Positions 55,283 through 63,757 of a stretch of DNA of 64,000 nt are shown one piece after another. The stretch is from Anaerolineae bacterium (GTDB lineage: Bacteria > Chloroflexota > Anaerolineae > Aggregatilineales > Phototrophicaceae): the NCBI GenBank assembly GCA_013360465.1, contig JABWBO010000007.1, positions 207,807 to 271,806 of the forward strand, written 5' to 3'. Position numbers and translations under genes: made by a program. Below the pieces are notes generated by a model. It saw only the letters and a program-made list of their open reading frames with translations, was not told where the DNA came from and did not search any database. How positions within the stretch are numbered: position 1 is the first letter of the stretch; each line of letters opens with the position of its first letter.

Positions 55283-55654
55283 ATGCATGAACTGTCCATC
55301 GCCCACAACCTGATTGAAATTGCCGCGCAGGCGGCAGAAGCAGCCGGAGTTGACCGCATCCAGGCGGTACAGCTCAAGTTGGGTGCGCTGTCTGGGGTAG
55401 AAAAGGACGCCCTGCTCTTCTGCTACGCGATCGCGGCGGAAGGCACGCGCCTACAAGGGTCGCGGTTGGAGATCGCAGAAATTCCGGTGGCGATCTACTG
55501 TCCGCGCTGCGACGATGTCCTGCCGCTGGATGGGGTTCAGGCGCTGTGCTGTCCGCGCTGCGGCACGCCCAGCGCCGACATCCGCCAGGGTTACGAACTG
55601 GAAGTGATTTCGCTGGAATACGAGTCTAGCGACGAGCCTGCCGCGTCATCCTAG
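55283..55654 (+). CDS. hypA: HypA-type nickel metallochaperone
   Basis: HypA inserts nickel into [NiFe] hydrogenase (and urease in some species). The 123-residue protein starts with the nickel-binding Met-His-Glu and has two zinc-binding pairs, CPRC near residue 73 and CPRC near 92. No hydrogenase, other hyp gene or urease gene is in the window, so it is an orphan here. Its last codons overlap the convergent FeoB permease gene by 4 bp. Confidence 0.9.
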   Translation: MHELSIAHNLIEIAAQAAEAAGVDRIQAVQLKLGALSGVEKDALLFCYAIAAEGTRLQGSRLEIAEIPVAIYCPRCDDVLPLDGVQALCCPRCGTPSADIRQGYELEVISLEYESSDEPAASS

Positions 55655-57060
55655 AACACCGCCGTCAGCAGTGTTGTCGTGAACGTCGCCAGTACGCCCA
55701 ACCCCAGCGGCAGCAGCGCCGCGACCAGCGTCCATTTTCGGCTTCTTGTCTCATGCCAGATCGTCAGCAGGGTTGTGCTGCATGGGTTGTGGAGCAGACT
55801 GAAGAGCATCAGATTGACGGCAGTGAGGAGAGTCCATCCCCCAACCTGCGTCAGTACCGTGTAGACCTGTCCTTCGTCCAATTCGAGCATAACGCCAGAC
55901 TGAGCGCCGACAATATTGCGCCCAAGCGTGAGCGTCAGCATCAGAATCGTGGGGATGACGATCTCGTTCGCCGGGATGGCGACGATGTAGGCGGTCAGGA
56001 TGACGCCGTTCAACCCCAGCAGCAGTCCCAGCGGATTGAGCAGGTTGACCATATGCCCGGCAATACTATCACCGCCGATGATGATGTTGCTCGTCAGCCA
56101 GATTACCGCGCCGGCGGGTGCCGCCATCATCAGCGCCCGCCACAGGACGATCAGGGTGCGGTCGATCACTGAAGTGTACAGAGTTCTGAGTATCTGGGGT
56201 GGACGGTACGGCGGAAGTTCCAGGCTGAACACCGAGGGCACGCCCTTCAGCCAGGTCTTCGACAGCCCCCACGACACCAGCAGCGTCATGATGATCCCCA
56301 ACCCTGCCACCGCCACAACGCTCAACGCCGCGACCAGGCTCGCCAGCACCGGCGGAGCGGTTCCGCCGATGAAGATCGTGCCGATCAGGATCAGCGTGGG
56401 CCAGCGCCCATTGCAGATGCTGAAATTGTTGGTCAGCGTGGCGATCAGCCGCTCACGCGGGCTATCGATGATGCGGGTGGCGATCACGCCTGCGGCGTTA
56501 CAGCCAAATCCCATCATCATCGAAAGCGACTGCTTGCCATGCGCCCCGGCGGCGGCGAATAATCGATCCAGGTTGAAGGCGACGCGCGGCAGATAACCGA
56601 AATCTTCCAGTAAGGTGAAGAGCGGAAAGAAGATCGCCATGGGCGGCAGCATCACCGAAACGACCCAGGCGGTCGCCAGATACACCCCATCGATCAGCAG
56701 CCCAGAAAGCCAGGGGGACATCCCCAGCGCCGCCGCGATTCCGTGTAGGACTGTATAAAGAGATCCCAGCAGCAGATCGCCGAGTATCCGCGACGGGATG
56801 TTCGCGCCGGTGATGGTGATCCAGAAGACGATGAAGAACATCATCCCCATCGTCAGAAAACCGCCGACCGGATGCGTCAGCGCACGATCCAGCGCGCGGT
56901 CGAATGATGGGCTGACGTGTTGGCTGCTTCGGCTCACGCTGCTCTCGGCAATCTGCGCTGCGTCGGCATAGAGGGCTTCCATCAGCTTGTCGTGGTAGTC
57001 CTCGCCCAGCTCTGCGCGAAGCCGCTGCGCTTTCTCCAGGATGGGCAGCGGCGCGCTCAT
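55651..57060 (-). CDS. feoB: FeoB membrane domain, separate polypeptide
   Basis: This 469-residue protein is the permease part of the ferrous iron transporter FeoB, without the GTPase. After a 65-residue soluble lead it has about ten spans. The first gate motif reads [14 protein letters not shown] (typically GFGCNVPAIMATR) and the second [11 protein letters not shown] (typically SCSARLPVY); both Cys are kept but neighbours differ. It is joined to the GTPase gene by an ATGA overlap. Iron is the likely cargo; manganese is possible. Confidence 0.87.
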   Translation of the reverse strand: MSAPLPILEKAQRLRAELGEDYHDKLMEALYADAAQIAESSVSRSSQHVSPSFDRALDRALTHPVGGFLTMGMMFFIVFWITITGANIPSRILGDLLLGSLYTVLHGIAAALGMSPWLSGLLIDGVYLATAWVVSVMLPPMAIFFPLFTLLEDFGYLPRVAFNLDRLFAAAGAHGKQSLSMMMGFGCNAAGVIATRIIDSPRERLIATLTNNFSICNGRWPTLILIGTIFIGGTAPPVLASLVAALSVVAVAGLGIIMTLLVSWGLSKTWLKGVPSVFSLELPPYRPPQILRTLYTSVIDRTLIVLWRALMMAAPAGAVIWLTSNIIIGGDSIAGHMVNLLNPLGLLLGLNGVILTAYIVAIPANEIVIPTILMLTLTLGRNIVGAQSGVMLELDEGQVYTVLTQVGGWTLLTAVNLMLFSLLHNPCSTTLLTIWHETRSRKWTLVAALLPLGLGVLATFTTTLLTAVF

Positions 57061-57884
57061 GCCACAACCTCCGCCGGGACCGCCTTCTCGGTCCCCGACG
57101 CCTCAACGTCGCGGTTCAGATCCCCCAGGCGGTGTTCACGTATCGCCTGTTCGATGCTGGCGTCGGCGTCCAGCAGGCGCAGCGCCACCCAGCGGGCGTT
57201 GGGCAGCCCCGGATACTCCTGCTCAATCTGCGCGATCAACCCGTTGAGCGCCCGTTCCAGCTTCGCGCCGAACTGGTGAATCCGATGCGGGCGCGTCGCA
57301 TACAGCCCTTTAGCGACCTGTTCGACCGCCTGCAGCAGCTCAGGAATCCCCTGAAGCCGGCGCGCCGCCATCGGGATAACCGGCACGCCCAGCCGACGCG
57401 ACAGATGACGCGCATCGACCTGAATGCCGTGCCGCTGCGCCTCGTCGATCAGATTCAGCGCCACGACGACGCGGTCGGTGATCTCCAGGATTTGCAGTGT
57501 CAGATTCAGATTGCGTTCCAGGCGCGTCGAATCGACCACTACGATGGTCACATCGGGCTTGCCGAACAGGATGAAGTCGCGGGCGATCTCTTCATCGACA
57601 CTGGTCGAAAGGAGGGAGTACGTCCCCGGCAGATCGATCAGCCTGTACTGCCTGCCGTTATAGTCACAGCCGCCTTCAGCGCGCGCGACGGTCTTTCCGG
57701 GCCAGTTGCCGACATGCTGCCGCAGCCCGGTCAGGGCGTTAAAGATCGTACTCTTGCCGGTGTTGGGGTTGCCCGCCAAAGCGACGACATAATCCGCCGC
57801 GCCGACTTTCACGCCCAACCGCTTCAGGGCAGAAGCATCGTAGGCGGGACAGGTTTCACACAGCTTGACGGTCTGGGCGGTCAT
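57057..57884 (-). CDS. feoB: FeoB GTPase domain, separate polypeptide
   Basis: This 275-residue protein carries the G-domain and helical bundle of FeoB. G1 is [17 protein letters not shown], the switch region [14 protein letters not shown] is typical FeoB, G3 is DLPGTYSL and G4 reads NLID rather than NxxD of the NMMD type. It ends with a helical region and no membrane span. The stop overlaps the permease ATG in ATGA. ATG at 57884 is favoured over a GTG two codons upstream for spacing from AGAGGGA, and it also overlaps the feoA stop in ATGA. Confidence 0.9.
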   Translation of the reverse strand: MTAQTVKLCETCPAYDASALKRLGVKVGAADYVVALAGNPNTGKSTIFNALTGLRQHVGNWPGKTVARAEGGCDYNGRQYRLIDLPGTYSLLSTSVDEEIARDFILFGKPDVTIVVVDSTRLERNLNLTLQILEITDRVVVALNLIDEAQRHGIQVDARHLSRRLGVPVIPMAARRLQGIPELLQAVEQVAKGLYATRPHRIHQFGAKLERALNGLIAQIEQEYPGLPNARWVALRLLDADASIEQAIREHRLGDLNRDVEASGTEKAVPAEVVA

Positions 57885-58129
57885 TGGCACGCTCCCTCTG
57901 ACAGATCGATCTCGACTTCACGCGCCTGGCTGCGACGCAAAGCGATCAGCGCGCCGCGAATACGATAGGCGACCGGATCACCGAGCGGGCTTCGGAATTC
58001 TGCCAGCACTGGCGTTCCGGGAAGGAGACCCATATCCATGAGCCTATCCCGGATCGCCCCACCGGCATTGAGCCGCCGCACCACCGCTGTATTCCCGATT
58101 TCAAGCTGGTCTAATGTGTGCCGAGTCAT
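57881..58129 (-). CDS. feoA: FeoA, ferrous iron transport accessory protein
   Basis: This 82-residue SH3-like protein has the usual FeoA pattern LDQLEIGNTAVVRRL, IRDRLMDMGLLPGTPV and a C-terminal strand with YRIRGALIALRRSQAREVEI. It is thought to act on the FeoB cytosolic domain. It is the first gene of the feo operon and is coupled to the GTPase gene by overlap. Confidence 0.9.
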   Translation of the reverse strand: MTRHTLDQLEIGNTAVVRRLNAGGAIRDRLMDMGLLPGTPVLAEFRSPLGDPVAYRIRGALIALRRSQAREVEIDLSEGACQ

Positions 58130-58167
58130 GCTGATCGATCTCTTTTTTGCAAATTCTTAACTTATTT

Positions 58168-58181
58168 TTAGACCGGACTAA
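58168..58181 (-). promoter_or_regulatory. Candidate metal-responsive operator upstream of feoA
   Basis: TTAGACCGGACTAA is a 14-bp near-palindrome with TTAG/CTAA ends, similar in form to DtxR/IdeR/MntR-type sites. It lies 39-52 bp upstream of the feoA ATG. A metal-dependent repressor binding here is an inference; no such regulator is in the window. Confidence 0.4.
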
Positions 58182-58193
58182 CTTGATTTCACA

Positions 58194-58221
58194 GTGACAT
58201 TCGTCACGTGAATTCCGTGAC
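58194..58221. promoter_or_regulatory. Triple half-site repeat upstream of feoA
   Basis: GTGAC, GTCACG and CGTGAC alternate in orientation (58194-58198, 58203-58208 and 58216-58221), forming two overlapping inverted repeats. They lie in the 127-bp gap between the degV-family stop and feoA, and could be an operator or the terminator region of the upstream gene. Confidence 0.3.
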
Positions 58222-58256
58222 ATTCTGCGGCAGGCAGAGCGGATACCCCTACGCTG

Positions 58257-59114
58257 CTAGAGGTCGGCGATCAGTTCCAGCGGCATCACGCCCACGCCGA
58301 CCACGCCAGGACCCGTGTGTACGCCCAGGACCGGGGAAATCCGCACCATATCGGAGCGCCCGACGTTCAGTGCTGCGCGCAGCATGGCGTCGAGTTCCGT
58401 CGCTTTGTCGGCAAGCTGACCATGTATCACCGTCGTCCACACGGGTTTGTCGCCATAGACCGACGTGAGATGTCCGGTGATCGTCTTGAGCGCCTGCCCC
58501 ATCGTGCGCGCTCTGCCCACCGTCGAATACTTCCCGTCGTTGGTATCCACATGGATGACCGGCTTAATGTGCAGCAGCGACCCTGCCAGCGCCTGAACCC
58601 GCCCGATACGCCCGCCGCGCGCCAGATAATCCAACGTTTCCAGCGTGAAGATCGCCTCGCTGGCATGACGTATCTTGTCCAGGCGCTCGATGATCTGCGC
58701 GGAGGACCACCCCGCCTTGATCGCCATCGCCGCCGTGAGGACCTGAAAACGCTGCGCCGGCGATAGGGTGTAGGTGTCGATCAGCCTGATCCTGGCGTTG
58801 GGAATCTGCCCGGCAGCGACTTTCGCCGCATTCAGCGTCCCGCTCAAGCCCGATGAGATGTGAATCGACAGCAGTTCTTCGCCCGAGGCATGGCTCGCCT
58901 CATACCACTCCATGAAAGCGGCGGGCGACGGCTGCGAGGTGGTTGGCACGGCAGGCGCCATCGCCCGCAGCCGATCATAAAAGTCGTCGGCGCTGATGTC
59001 GCTGGAGGACACTTCGCCCTGTGGAAACTGGATGTTCAAGGGGACAACTTTGATCCCCCAGGTCTGGATGTCTTGGGCGGTCAGGTCGGCGGCGCTGTCG
59101 GTCACGATGTGCAT
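58257..59114 (-). CDS. DegV family fatty-acid-binding protein
   Basis: DegV proteins bind a fatty acid; in Gram-positive bacteria some (FakB) present it to the kinase FakA. The 285-residue protein has HIVTDSAADLTAQDI, the PTTSQPSPAAF segment, SSGLSGTLNAAKVAAG and the LARGGRIGRVQALAGSLLHIKPVI ligand-binding part. ATG at 59114 follows GAGGA; earlier in-frame codons are not conserved in style. No FakA gene is adjacent. Confidence 0.9.
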   Translation of the reverse strand: MHIVTDSAADLTAQDIQTWGIKVVPLNIQFPQGEVSSSDISADDFYDRLRAMAPAVPTTSQPSPAAFMEWYEASHASGEELLSIHISSGLSGTLNAAKVAAGQIPNARIRLIDTYTLSPAQRFQVLTAAMAIKAGWSSAQIIERLDKIRHASEAIFTLETLDYLARGGRIGRVQALAGSLLHIKPVIHVDTNDGKYSTVGRARTMGQALKTITGHLTSVYGDKPVWTTVIHGQLADKATELDAMLRAALNVGRSDMVRISPVLGVHTGPGVVGVGVMPLELIADL

Positions 59115-59261
59115 GTTCAGGAAGTCCTCGATGTCAAAAAGAGCGCCTAAGTGTACCGGACAAAACCGGGACGCCTTGTACTCCAGCCGAGCATCCGCCA
59201 ACTTCCTCACCGGTCTATCATTTTTCACATCACGCTTGGGAGATGTGGTGCAGGGGTTTTG

Positions 59262-59291
59262 TTGATGATATGCGCTTGTCGATGTCATAAT
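59262..59291 (+). promoter_or_regulatory. Candidate promoter of the GH65 gene
   Basis: TTGATG (59262-59267) and CATAAT (59286-59291) are separated by 18 bp, 62 bp upstream of the GH65 ATG. Match is fair to a sigma-70 promoter. Confidence 0.35.
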
Positions 59292-59353
59292 GGCGGTGCT
59301 GCCTAACCGAAAATCAACACGGCAGCGACGAGATTTCGCTGAGGACGAGACGT

Positions 59354-61585
59354 ATGGATGAGAGATGGGTGCTGATCGAGCCAGAACCGTTTGACAGCGC
59401 TGCCCTGCGCGGATGGGAGGGTTTGTTCACTCAGGGGAGCGGCTATCTGCACACGCGCGGTTCGCTGGAAGAGCATCTCAGCGATGCGCCGCAGAACGTG
59501 ACCTATCTGCGCCGCCCGACCAACGTCACTGCCGAGCAGTTCCCGCAGATGAAATCCAAGTGGGGGACCTTTGTCCCCGGTATTTACGGCAATCACCCGT
59601 TGATGGGCAAGGAGATGGCGAATCTGCCGTCGTTCCTGGGGATCGCGCCGTGCATCGACGGCGAATACCTCGACCTGGAGACCTGCGTCATCATCAGTCA
59701 CCGGCGGGCGCTCGATCTGCGCACGGCGGTCCTGTCGCGCGCCGTCCGCTGGCACACTCGCAGCGGCAAGACCGTCGATGTCGCCTTCGAACGCTTCGCC
59801 AGCGCGGCGCGCCCTCACCTGTTCATCCAGCGCATGACCGTGACCTGTGACGCTGTAGCGCAGATCGCCATACGCGCCGGTATCGACTCTGACGTGCGCA
59901 CCAGCGGTTATGATCATGCAGCGCGCGTCGGCTTCGAGCGGGTCGCCGGCGACCAGATGCGCTGCGACTTCGCCCTCGATACCGGCGATCAGGTCCAGAT
60001 AGCGGCATGGGTTTCGCTCGGCACATCGGCGGACGAAACCGCATGGCATTACAGTGACGAGGGACGCGCCGCCGCCCTGACGGCAGCTATCCCCGGTTCA
60101 GCCGGTCAGACCATCTACTTTGAGAAGCGCAGCGCCGTGACCAGCAGCTTCGACCGCCAGCCCTCCGATCTGGATGTGCTGCTCTCGCTCAATACTGGCT
60201 TCGACGCGCTCCTCGCTGAACACGAGGCGGTCTGGCGCAGGCGGTGGAAGGGCACAGATGTGATCATCGACGGCGATGTCGAGTCGCAGCGCACGCTGCG
60301 GCTGGCACTCTACCATCTGATGCGCGCCCACCCCGGCGACAGCCGCCTTGCCATCGATCCCAAAGCCTATGCCGGTGACGCCTATCGCGGCTTGTACTTC
60401 TGGGATACCGAGATGTACTTGCTGCCCTTCTTCCTCTACACCGATCCTGAGCGCGGGCGCATGCTGACCGATTTCCGCATCGGCGCACTGGACGGCGCGC
60501 GGAAAAACGCCGCCGCTTTCGGCCATTCGGGCGCGCGCTACCCCTGGGAAAGCGACGCCGCCGGCACCGAGCAGTGCCCGAACTGGCAGTATCGCGATCA
60601 TGAAGTCCACGTGACCGCCGATGTCGTCTACGGATTGGCGCACACGGCGCGCGCCAGCCATGATCCGGGCTACCTGACGCGCGACGCGGCGGAGGTACTG
60701 CGCCGGACCGCGCATTACTGGCTGGAGCGGATCGACCGGCGACCGGGCGACACCTATCCGAGCCTGCTCGGCGTGATGGGACCAGACGAGTACGCCCCGA
60801 TCACCAGCAACAACGCCTACACCAACCGCCTGGTCGCCTTCGCGCTCGATCAGGCATCCGCCGCAGCTGAGGACGATGTGACGCGGGGACAGTGGATCGC
60901 CACAGCCCGTGCCCTGCCCATCGTACGTCGGGCAGACGGTCTGGTCATGCAGTGCGAGGAATTCGAGCAGTTCGCCGAGGTCGATTTCGCCGCCCTGTGG
61001 CGCGACCGAAGCAGAGGATTTGCCTCGCAGGTGTCGCAGGAGCGGCTTTACCGCAGCCGCTGCCTGAAGCAGGCGGATGTCCTCCTGCTGATGATGCTCT
61101 TCCCGGACGAATTCAGCGATGCAGAGGTCCGCCAGGCGTGGGACTACTATCTGCCTTATACGACGCACGATTCCTCGCTCTCGCCGGGGGTCCATGCCGT
61201 AGTTGGGCTGCGGCTTGGTTTAATGGATCAGGCATGGGCGTTCTGGCAGCGCAGCCTGAAGCTGGACCTGGACGGCGGCGCAGAGGAAGGCATCCACATC
61301 GCCGCCCAGGGGATGAACTGGCAGATCGCCGTGCTGGGCTTCGGCGGGTTGAAGACGGCGATGCAGGCGGACATCCTCACCCTGACGCCGCGCCTGCCGG
61401 ACCGGTGGGCGCGTCTGGCATTCCCGGTCTCGTGGAAGGGGCAGCGAGCCTATGTCGAAGCGACGCACAGCGCCGTGACCGTCGAAAACCACAGCGACCA
61501 ACCGCTTGAAGCGCAGATCAACGGGATCAGGCGGAGGATTCCGGCGGGCGAACGGGTCATCTTCGAACACGAACTCCAGTCATAG
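59354..61585 (+). CDS. Glycoside hydrolase family 65 protein (disaccharide phosphorylase-like)
   Basis: GH65 enzymes phosphorolyse or hydrolyse alpha-glucosides such as maltose, trehalose or kojibiose. The 743-residue protein has an N-terminal beta-sandwich (to about 270) and a catalytic (alpha/alpha)6 barrel: YRGLYFWDTEMYLLPFF, catalytic Glu in GVMGPDEYAPITSNNAYTN, CLKQADVLLLMMLF and the phosphate-site-like TTHDSSLSPGVHAVVGLRLG. Presence of HDSSLS favours a phosphorylase. It ends by overlapping the convergent ABC gene by 6 bp. A LacI-type relic lies 1.9 kb downstream. Confidence 0.87.
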   Translation: MDERWVLIEPEPFDSAALRGWEGLFTQGSGYLHTRGSLEEHLSDAPQNVTYLRRPTNVTAEQFPQMKSKWGTFVPGIYGNHPLMGKEMANLPSFLGIAPCIDGEYLDLETCVIISHRRALDLRTAVLSRAVRWHTRSGKTVDVAFERFASAARPHLFIQRMTVTCDAVAQIAIRAGIDSDVRTSGYDHAARVGFERVAGDQMRCDFALDTGDQVQIAAWVSLGTSADETAWHYSDEGRAAALTAAIPGSAGQTIYFEKRSAVTSSFDRQPSDLDVLLSLNTGFDALLAEHEAVWRRRWKGTDVIIDGDVESQRTLRLALYHLMRAHPGDSRLAIDPKAYAGDAYRGLYFWDTEMYLLPFFLYTDPERGRMLTDFRIGALDGARKNAAAFGHSGARYPWESDAAGTEQCPNWQYRDHEVHVTADVVYGLAHTARASHDPGYLTRDAAEVLRRTAHYWLERIDRRPGDTYPSLLGVMGPDEYAPITSNNAYTNRLVAFALDQASAAAEDDVTRGQWIATARALPIVRRADGLVMQCEEFEQFAEVDFAALWRDRSRGFASQVSQERLYRSRCLKQADVLLLMMLFPDEFSDAEVRQAWDYYLPYTTHDSSLSPGVHAVVGLRLGLMDQAWAFWQRSLKLDLDGGAEEGIHIAAQGMNWQIAVLGFGGLKTAMQADILTLTPRLPDRWARLAFPVSWKGQRAYVEATHSAVTVENHSDQPLEAQINGIRRRIPAGERVIFEHELQS

Positions 61586-63316
61586 CTCCAGATGAGCGGT
61601 GTACAGCGCCGCATAGGTCCCATCCAGCGCGAGCAGCTCATCATGGGTCCCTTGTTCGGCAATACCCTCATTGGTCAGCACCAGGATGCGCTGCGCGCTT
61701 CTGACGGTAGATAAGCGGTGGGCAATCACCAGCGTTGTGCGGTTTTGCATCAGCCGCGCCATCGATTCCTGAACTGCGCGTTCGCTCTCATTATCCAGGG
61801 CGCTCGTCGCTTCATCGAAAATCAGAATTGGTGGGTCTTTCAGGAAGACACGCGCGATGCTCAGGCGCTGCCGCTGTCCGCCAGAGAGCCTCACCCCCCG
61901 CTGACCTATCTCTGCGTCATAGCCATCGGGAAGCGCCATGATGAAGTCATGAGCATTCGCCTGCCTGGCTGCCGCGATGACCTCGTCAAGCGTCGCGTCG
62001 GTCCGTCCGTACCGGATGTTCTCCAGGACTGTTCCGGCGAACAGGTACACATCCTGTTGGACGACGCCGATGTTTTTCCTCAGCGAGCGAAGAGTCACCT
62101 GCCGAATATCTTGCGCATCAACCAGGATCGAACCCTGGCTCACTTCGTAGAAACGGGGGATGAGCGAGCAAAGGGTGGTTTTTCCAACGCCCGACATCCC
62201 GACGAGCGCGACAGATTCCCCCGCGCGAATGCTCAGTGACACGTTCTTCAGCACCTCATCGCGAGTCTGACTGTACCTGAAAGTGACATTCAGGAAATCC
62301 ACGCTCCCCTGAATGCGTCCCAGTTCAACGGCACCCGGCACATCCTGAATGTCCGGGGCAATCGCTATCACTTCCATGAATCGGTTGAAGCCGGTGACGC
62401 CTTCCTGAAGAAGTCGGGCGAGATTTGTGAATTTCTGGATCGGATCAATCAGGATGGCGATGAAGAGCAGATACGTCACCATATCTGCGGCGCTCAGTGA
62501 TGCGTTGAGGATGGCGAAACTGCCCAGGATGATCACCACAATATGGAGGGCTTGTGTGAAAACCATCATGCCGCTGTAGAACCAGCCTTCATTCCGGTAT
62601 CCATCCCGGCGGGACTCGACAAAGCGCCTGTTTTCAGCCGTGAACTTCGCCCGTTCGATGCCCTCATTGGTGAAGGATTTGACGACGCGGATACCCGCGA
62701 GCGTGTCTTCTACCCTTGCGTTAACGTCGCTCATGCGCTCCTGGCTCTGCCACAACACCGCATTCATCCGTCGGTTGAAGATGAGTGCATATGCCGCCAT
62801 CAGCGGAAGAAACAGGAAAAGGACGAGGGTCAGGCTCAGGTTGATGCTTGCTAGGATGATGAAGGAGCCGACGAACTTCAGGCACGCGATGAGGCTTTCC
62901 TCAGGTCCATGATGCGCCAGTTCGGAGATGGCGAAGAGATCGTTGGTCAGTCGAGACATGAGCTGCCCTGTTCGATGTTCGTCATAGAACCTGAACGACA
63001 GCTTCTGATAGTGATCGAACAGCTCGGTGCGGATGTCGCTCTCGATCAGGGTTCCCATCATGTGTCCCTGATAATCTACGAAGGTATTGCAGGCGACCTG
63101 CACAAGGAGCAGCGCCACCATGATCCCGCCCATCAGCATGATCTGTCCCGGCGCATTTGGAAGGTCGCCGGACAGAACGTGCTGTGTGATGTGGCGCGCA
63201 CAGAGTGGCAGGATCAGTGCCACCGCCGAGACGATCATGGCACAGATGATATCTGCGACCAGCAGGCGGCGATAAGGCCTGTAATAGGATAAGAACTTTC
63301 GAAGTCGAACGGGCAC
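61580..63316 (-). CDS. ABC exporter, fused membrane and ATPase domains
   Basis: This 578-residue half-transporter has six spans (about residues 15-300) and a complete ATPase domain: Walker A GMSGVGKTT, signature LSGGQRQRLSIARV, Walker B ILIFDEATSALD and switch VIAHRLST. It is a normal MsbA-like exporter without the insertion of the one at 30588. The start is taken as GTG at 63316, which follows GAGGA by eight bases and gives MPVRLRKFLSYYRPYRR; a TTG 11 codons upstream is possible. Confidence 0.86.
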   Translation of the reverse strand: MPVRLRKFLSYYRPYRRLLVADIICAMIVSAVALILPLCARHITQHVLSGDLPNAPGQIMLMGGIMVALLLVQVACNTFVDYQGHMMGTLIESDIRTELFDHYQKLSFRFYDEHRTGQLMSRLTNDLFAISELAHHGPEESLIACLKFVGSFIILASINLSLTLVLFLFLPLMAAYALIFNRRMNAVLWQSQERMSDVNARVEDTLAGIRVVKSFTNEGIERAKFTAENRRFVESRRDGYRNEGWFYSGMMVFTQALHIVVIILGSFAILNASLSAADMVTYLLFIAILIDPIQKFTNLARLLQEGVTGFNRFMEVIAIAPDIQDVPGAVELGRIQGSVDFLNVTFRYSQTRDEVLKNVSLSIRAGESVALVGMSGVGKTTLCSLIPRFYEVSQGSILVDAQDIRQVTLRSLRKNIGVVQQDVYLFAGTVLENIRYGRTDATLDEVIAAARQANAHDFIMALPDGYDAEIGQRGVRLSGGQRQRLSIARVFLKDPPILIFDEATSALDNESERAVQESMARLMQNRTTLVIAHRLSTVRSAQRILVLTNEGIAEQGTHDELLALDGTYAALYTAHLEL

Positions 63317-63454
63317 GCAGGCATTCCTCAAGCGAGTGAAGTCAGGCAAACATTATCACAGCGCAACAATCGTCACAAGAAGCTGACAAGCCCGTTCGCA
63401 ATCGCTACGAAAACGATACCGGTCCTTTGATGATGCGAGTATTCGGCGGACAAG

Positions 63455-63604
63455 TCGAGCGAATATACGATTGCCGATGTCGTCAGGCGGGCGGGCGTCT
63501 CTATTTTCACCGTCTCGCGCATCCTCAACAACAAGCAGGATGTCACCGCCGCCACATTTCAGCGTGTGCAGCAGGTGATCGACGAACTGGGGACTGCCTG
63601 CGCG
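63455..63604 (+). pseudogene. Relic of a LacI-family regulator (DNA-binding domain only)
   Basis: The plus strand encodes, in one frame, a textbook LacI helix-turn-helix: EYTIADVVRRAGVS, then TVSRILNNKQDVTAATF and QRVQQVIDELG, about 44 residues. There is no start codon in frame after the stop at 63431-63433, and after the conserved ELG the frame loses all similarity and ends at the terminator. The ligand-binding core is absent. LacI regulators usually control sugar genes, so this may be what remains of a regulator for the nearby GH65 locus. Confidence 0.7.
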
Positions 63605-63671
63605 GCTATTCCGCCGGTGGATAATCCGACGGGCACAACCTGCCTGTTTCGCATCTGCGACGATGGAGGAA

Positions 63672-63706
63672 AAAAAGACCAGCCGTGTTCACGCGCTGGT
63701 CTTTTT
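63672..63706. terminator. Bidirectional terminator next to the tRNA-Lys fragment
   Basis: AAAAAGACCAGC (63672-63683) and GCTGGTCTTTTT (63695-63706) form perfect 12-bp arms, with A- and T-runs giving function on both strands. It lies 6 bp beyond the 3' end of the tRNA-Lys fragment, just where the tRNA-Val(CAC) gene has its terminator, so it is probably the original tRNA-Lys terminator. Confidence 0.85.
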
Positions 63707-63712
63707 CTCGTC

Positions 63713-63757
63713 TGGTGACTCCGGGGGGACTCGAACCCACAACCAATTGATTAAGAG
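63713..63757 (-). pseudogene. 3' half of tRNA-Lys(CTT), probable attachment site
   Basis: On the minus strand the sequence from the anticodon loop CTCTTAA (anticodon CTT) through the variable loop, T-arm with TTCGAGT loop, acceptor 3' strand CGGAGTC, discriminator A and encoded CCA is present. The 5' half is missing: to the right there is no matching anticodon stem, no D-arm and no GACTCCG acceptor strand. This is the piece that tyrosine-integrase elements leave behind or duplicate at the 3' end of a tRNA. Confidence 0.7.
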
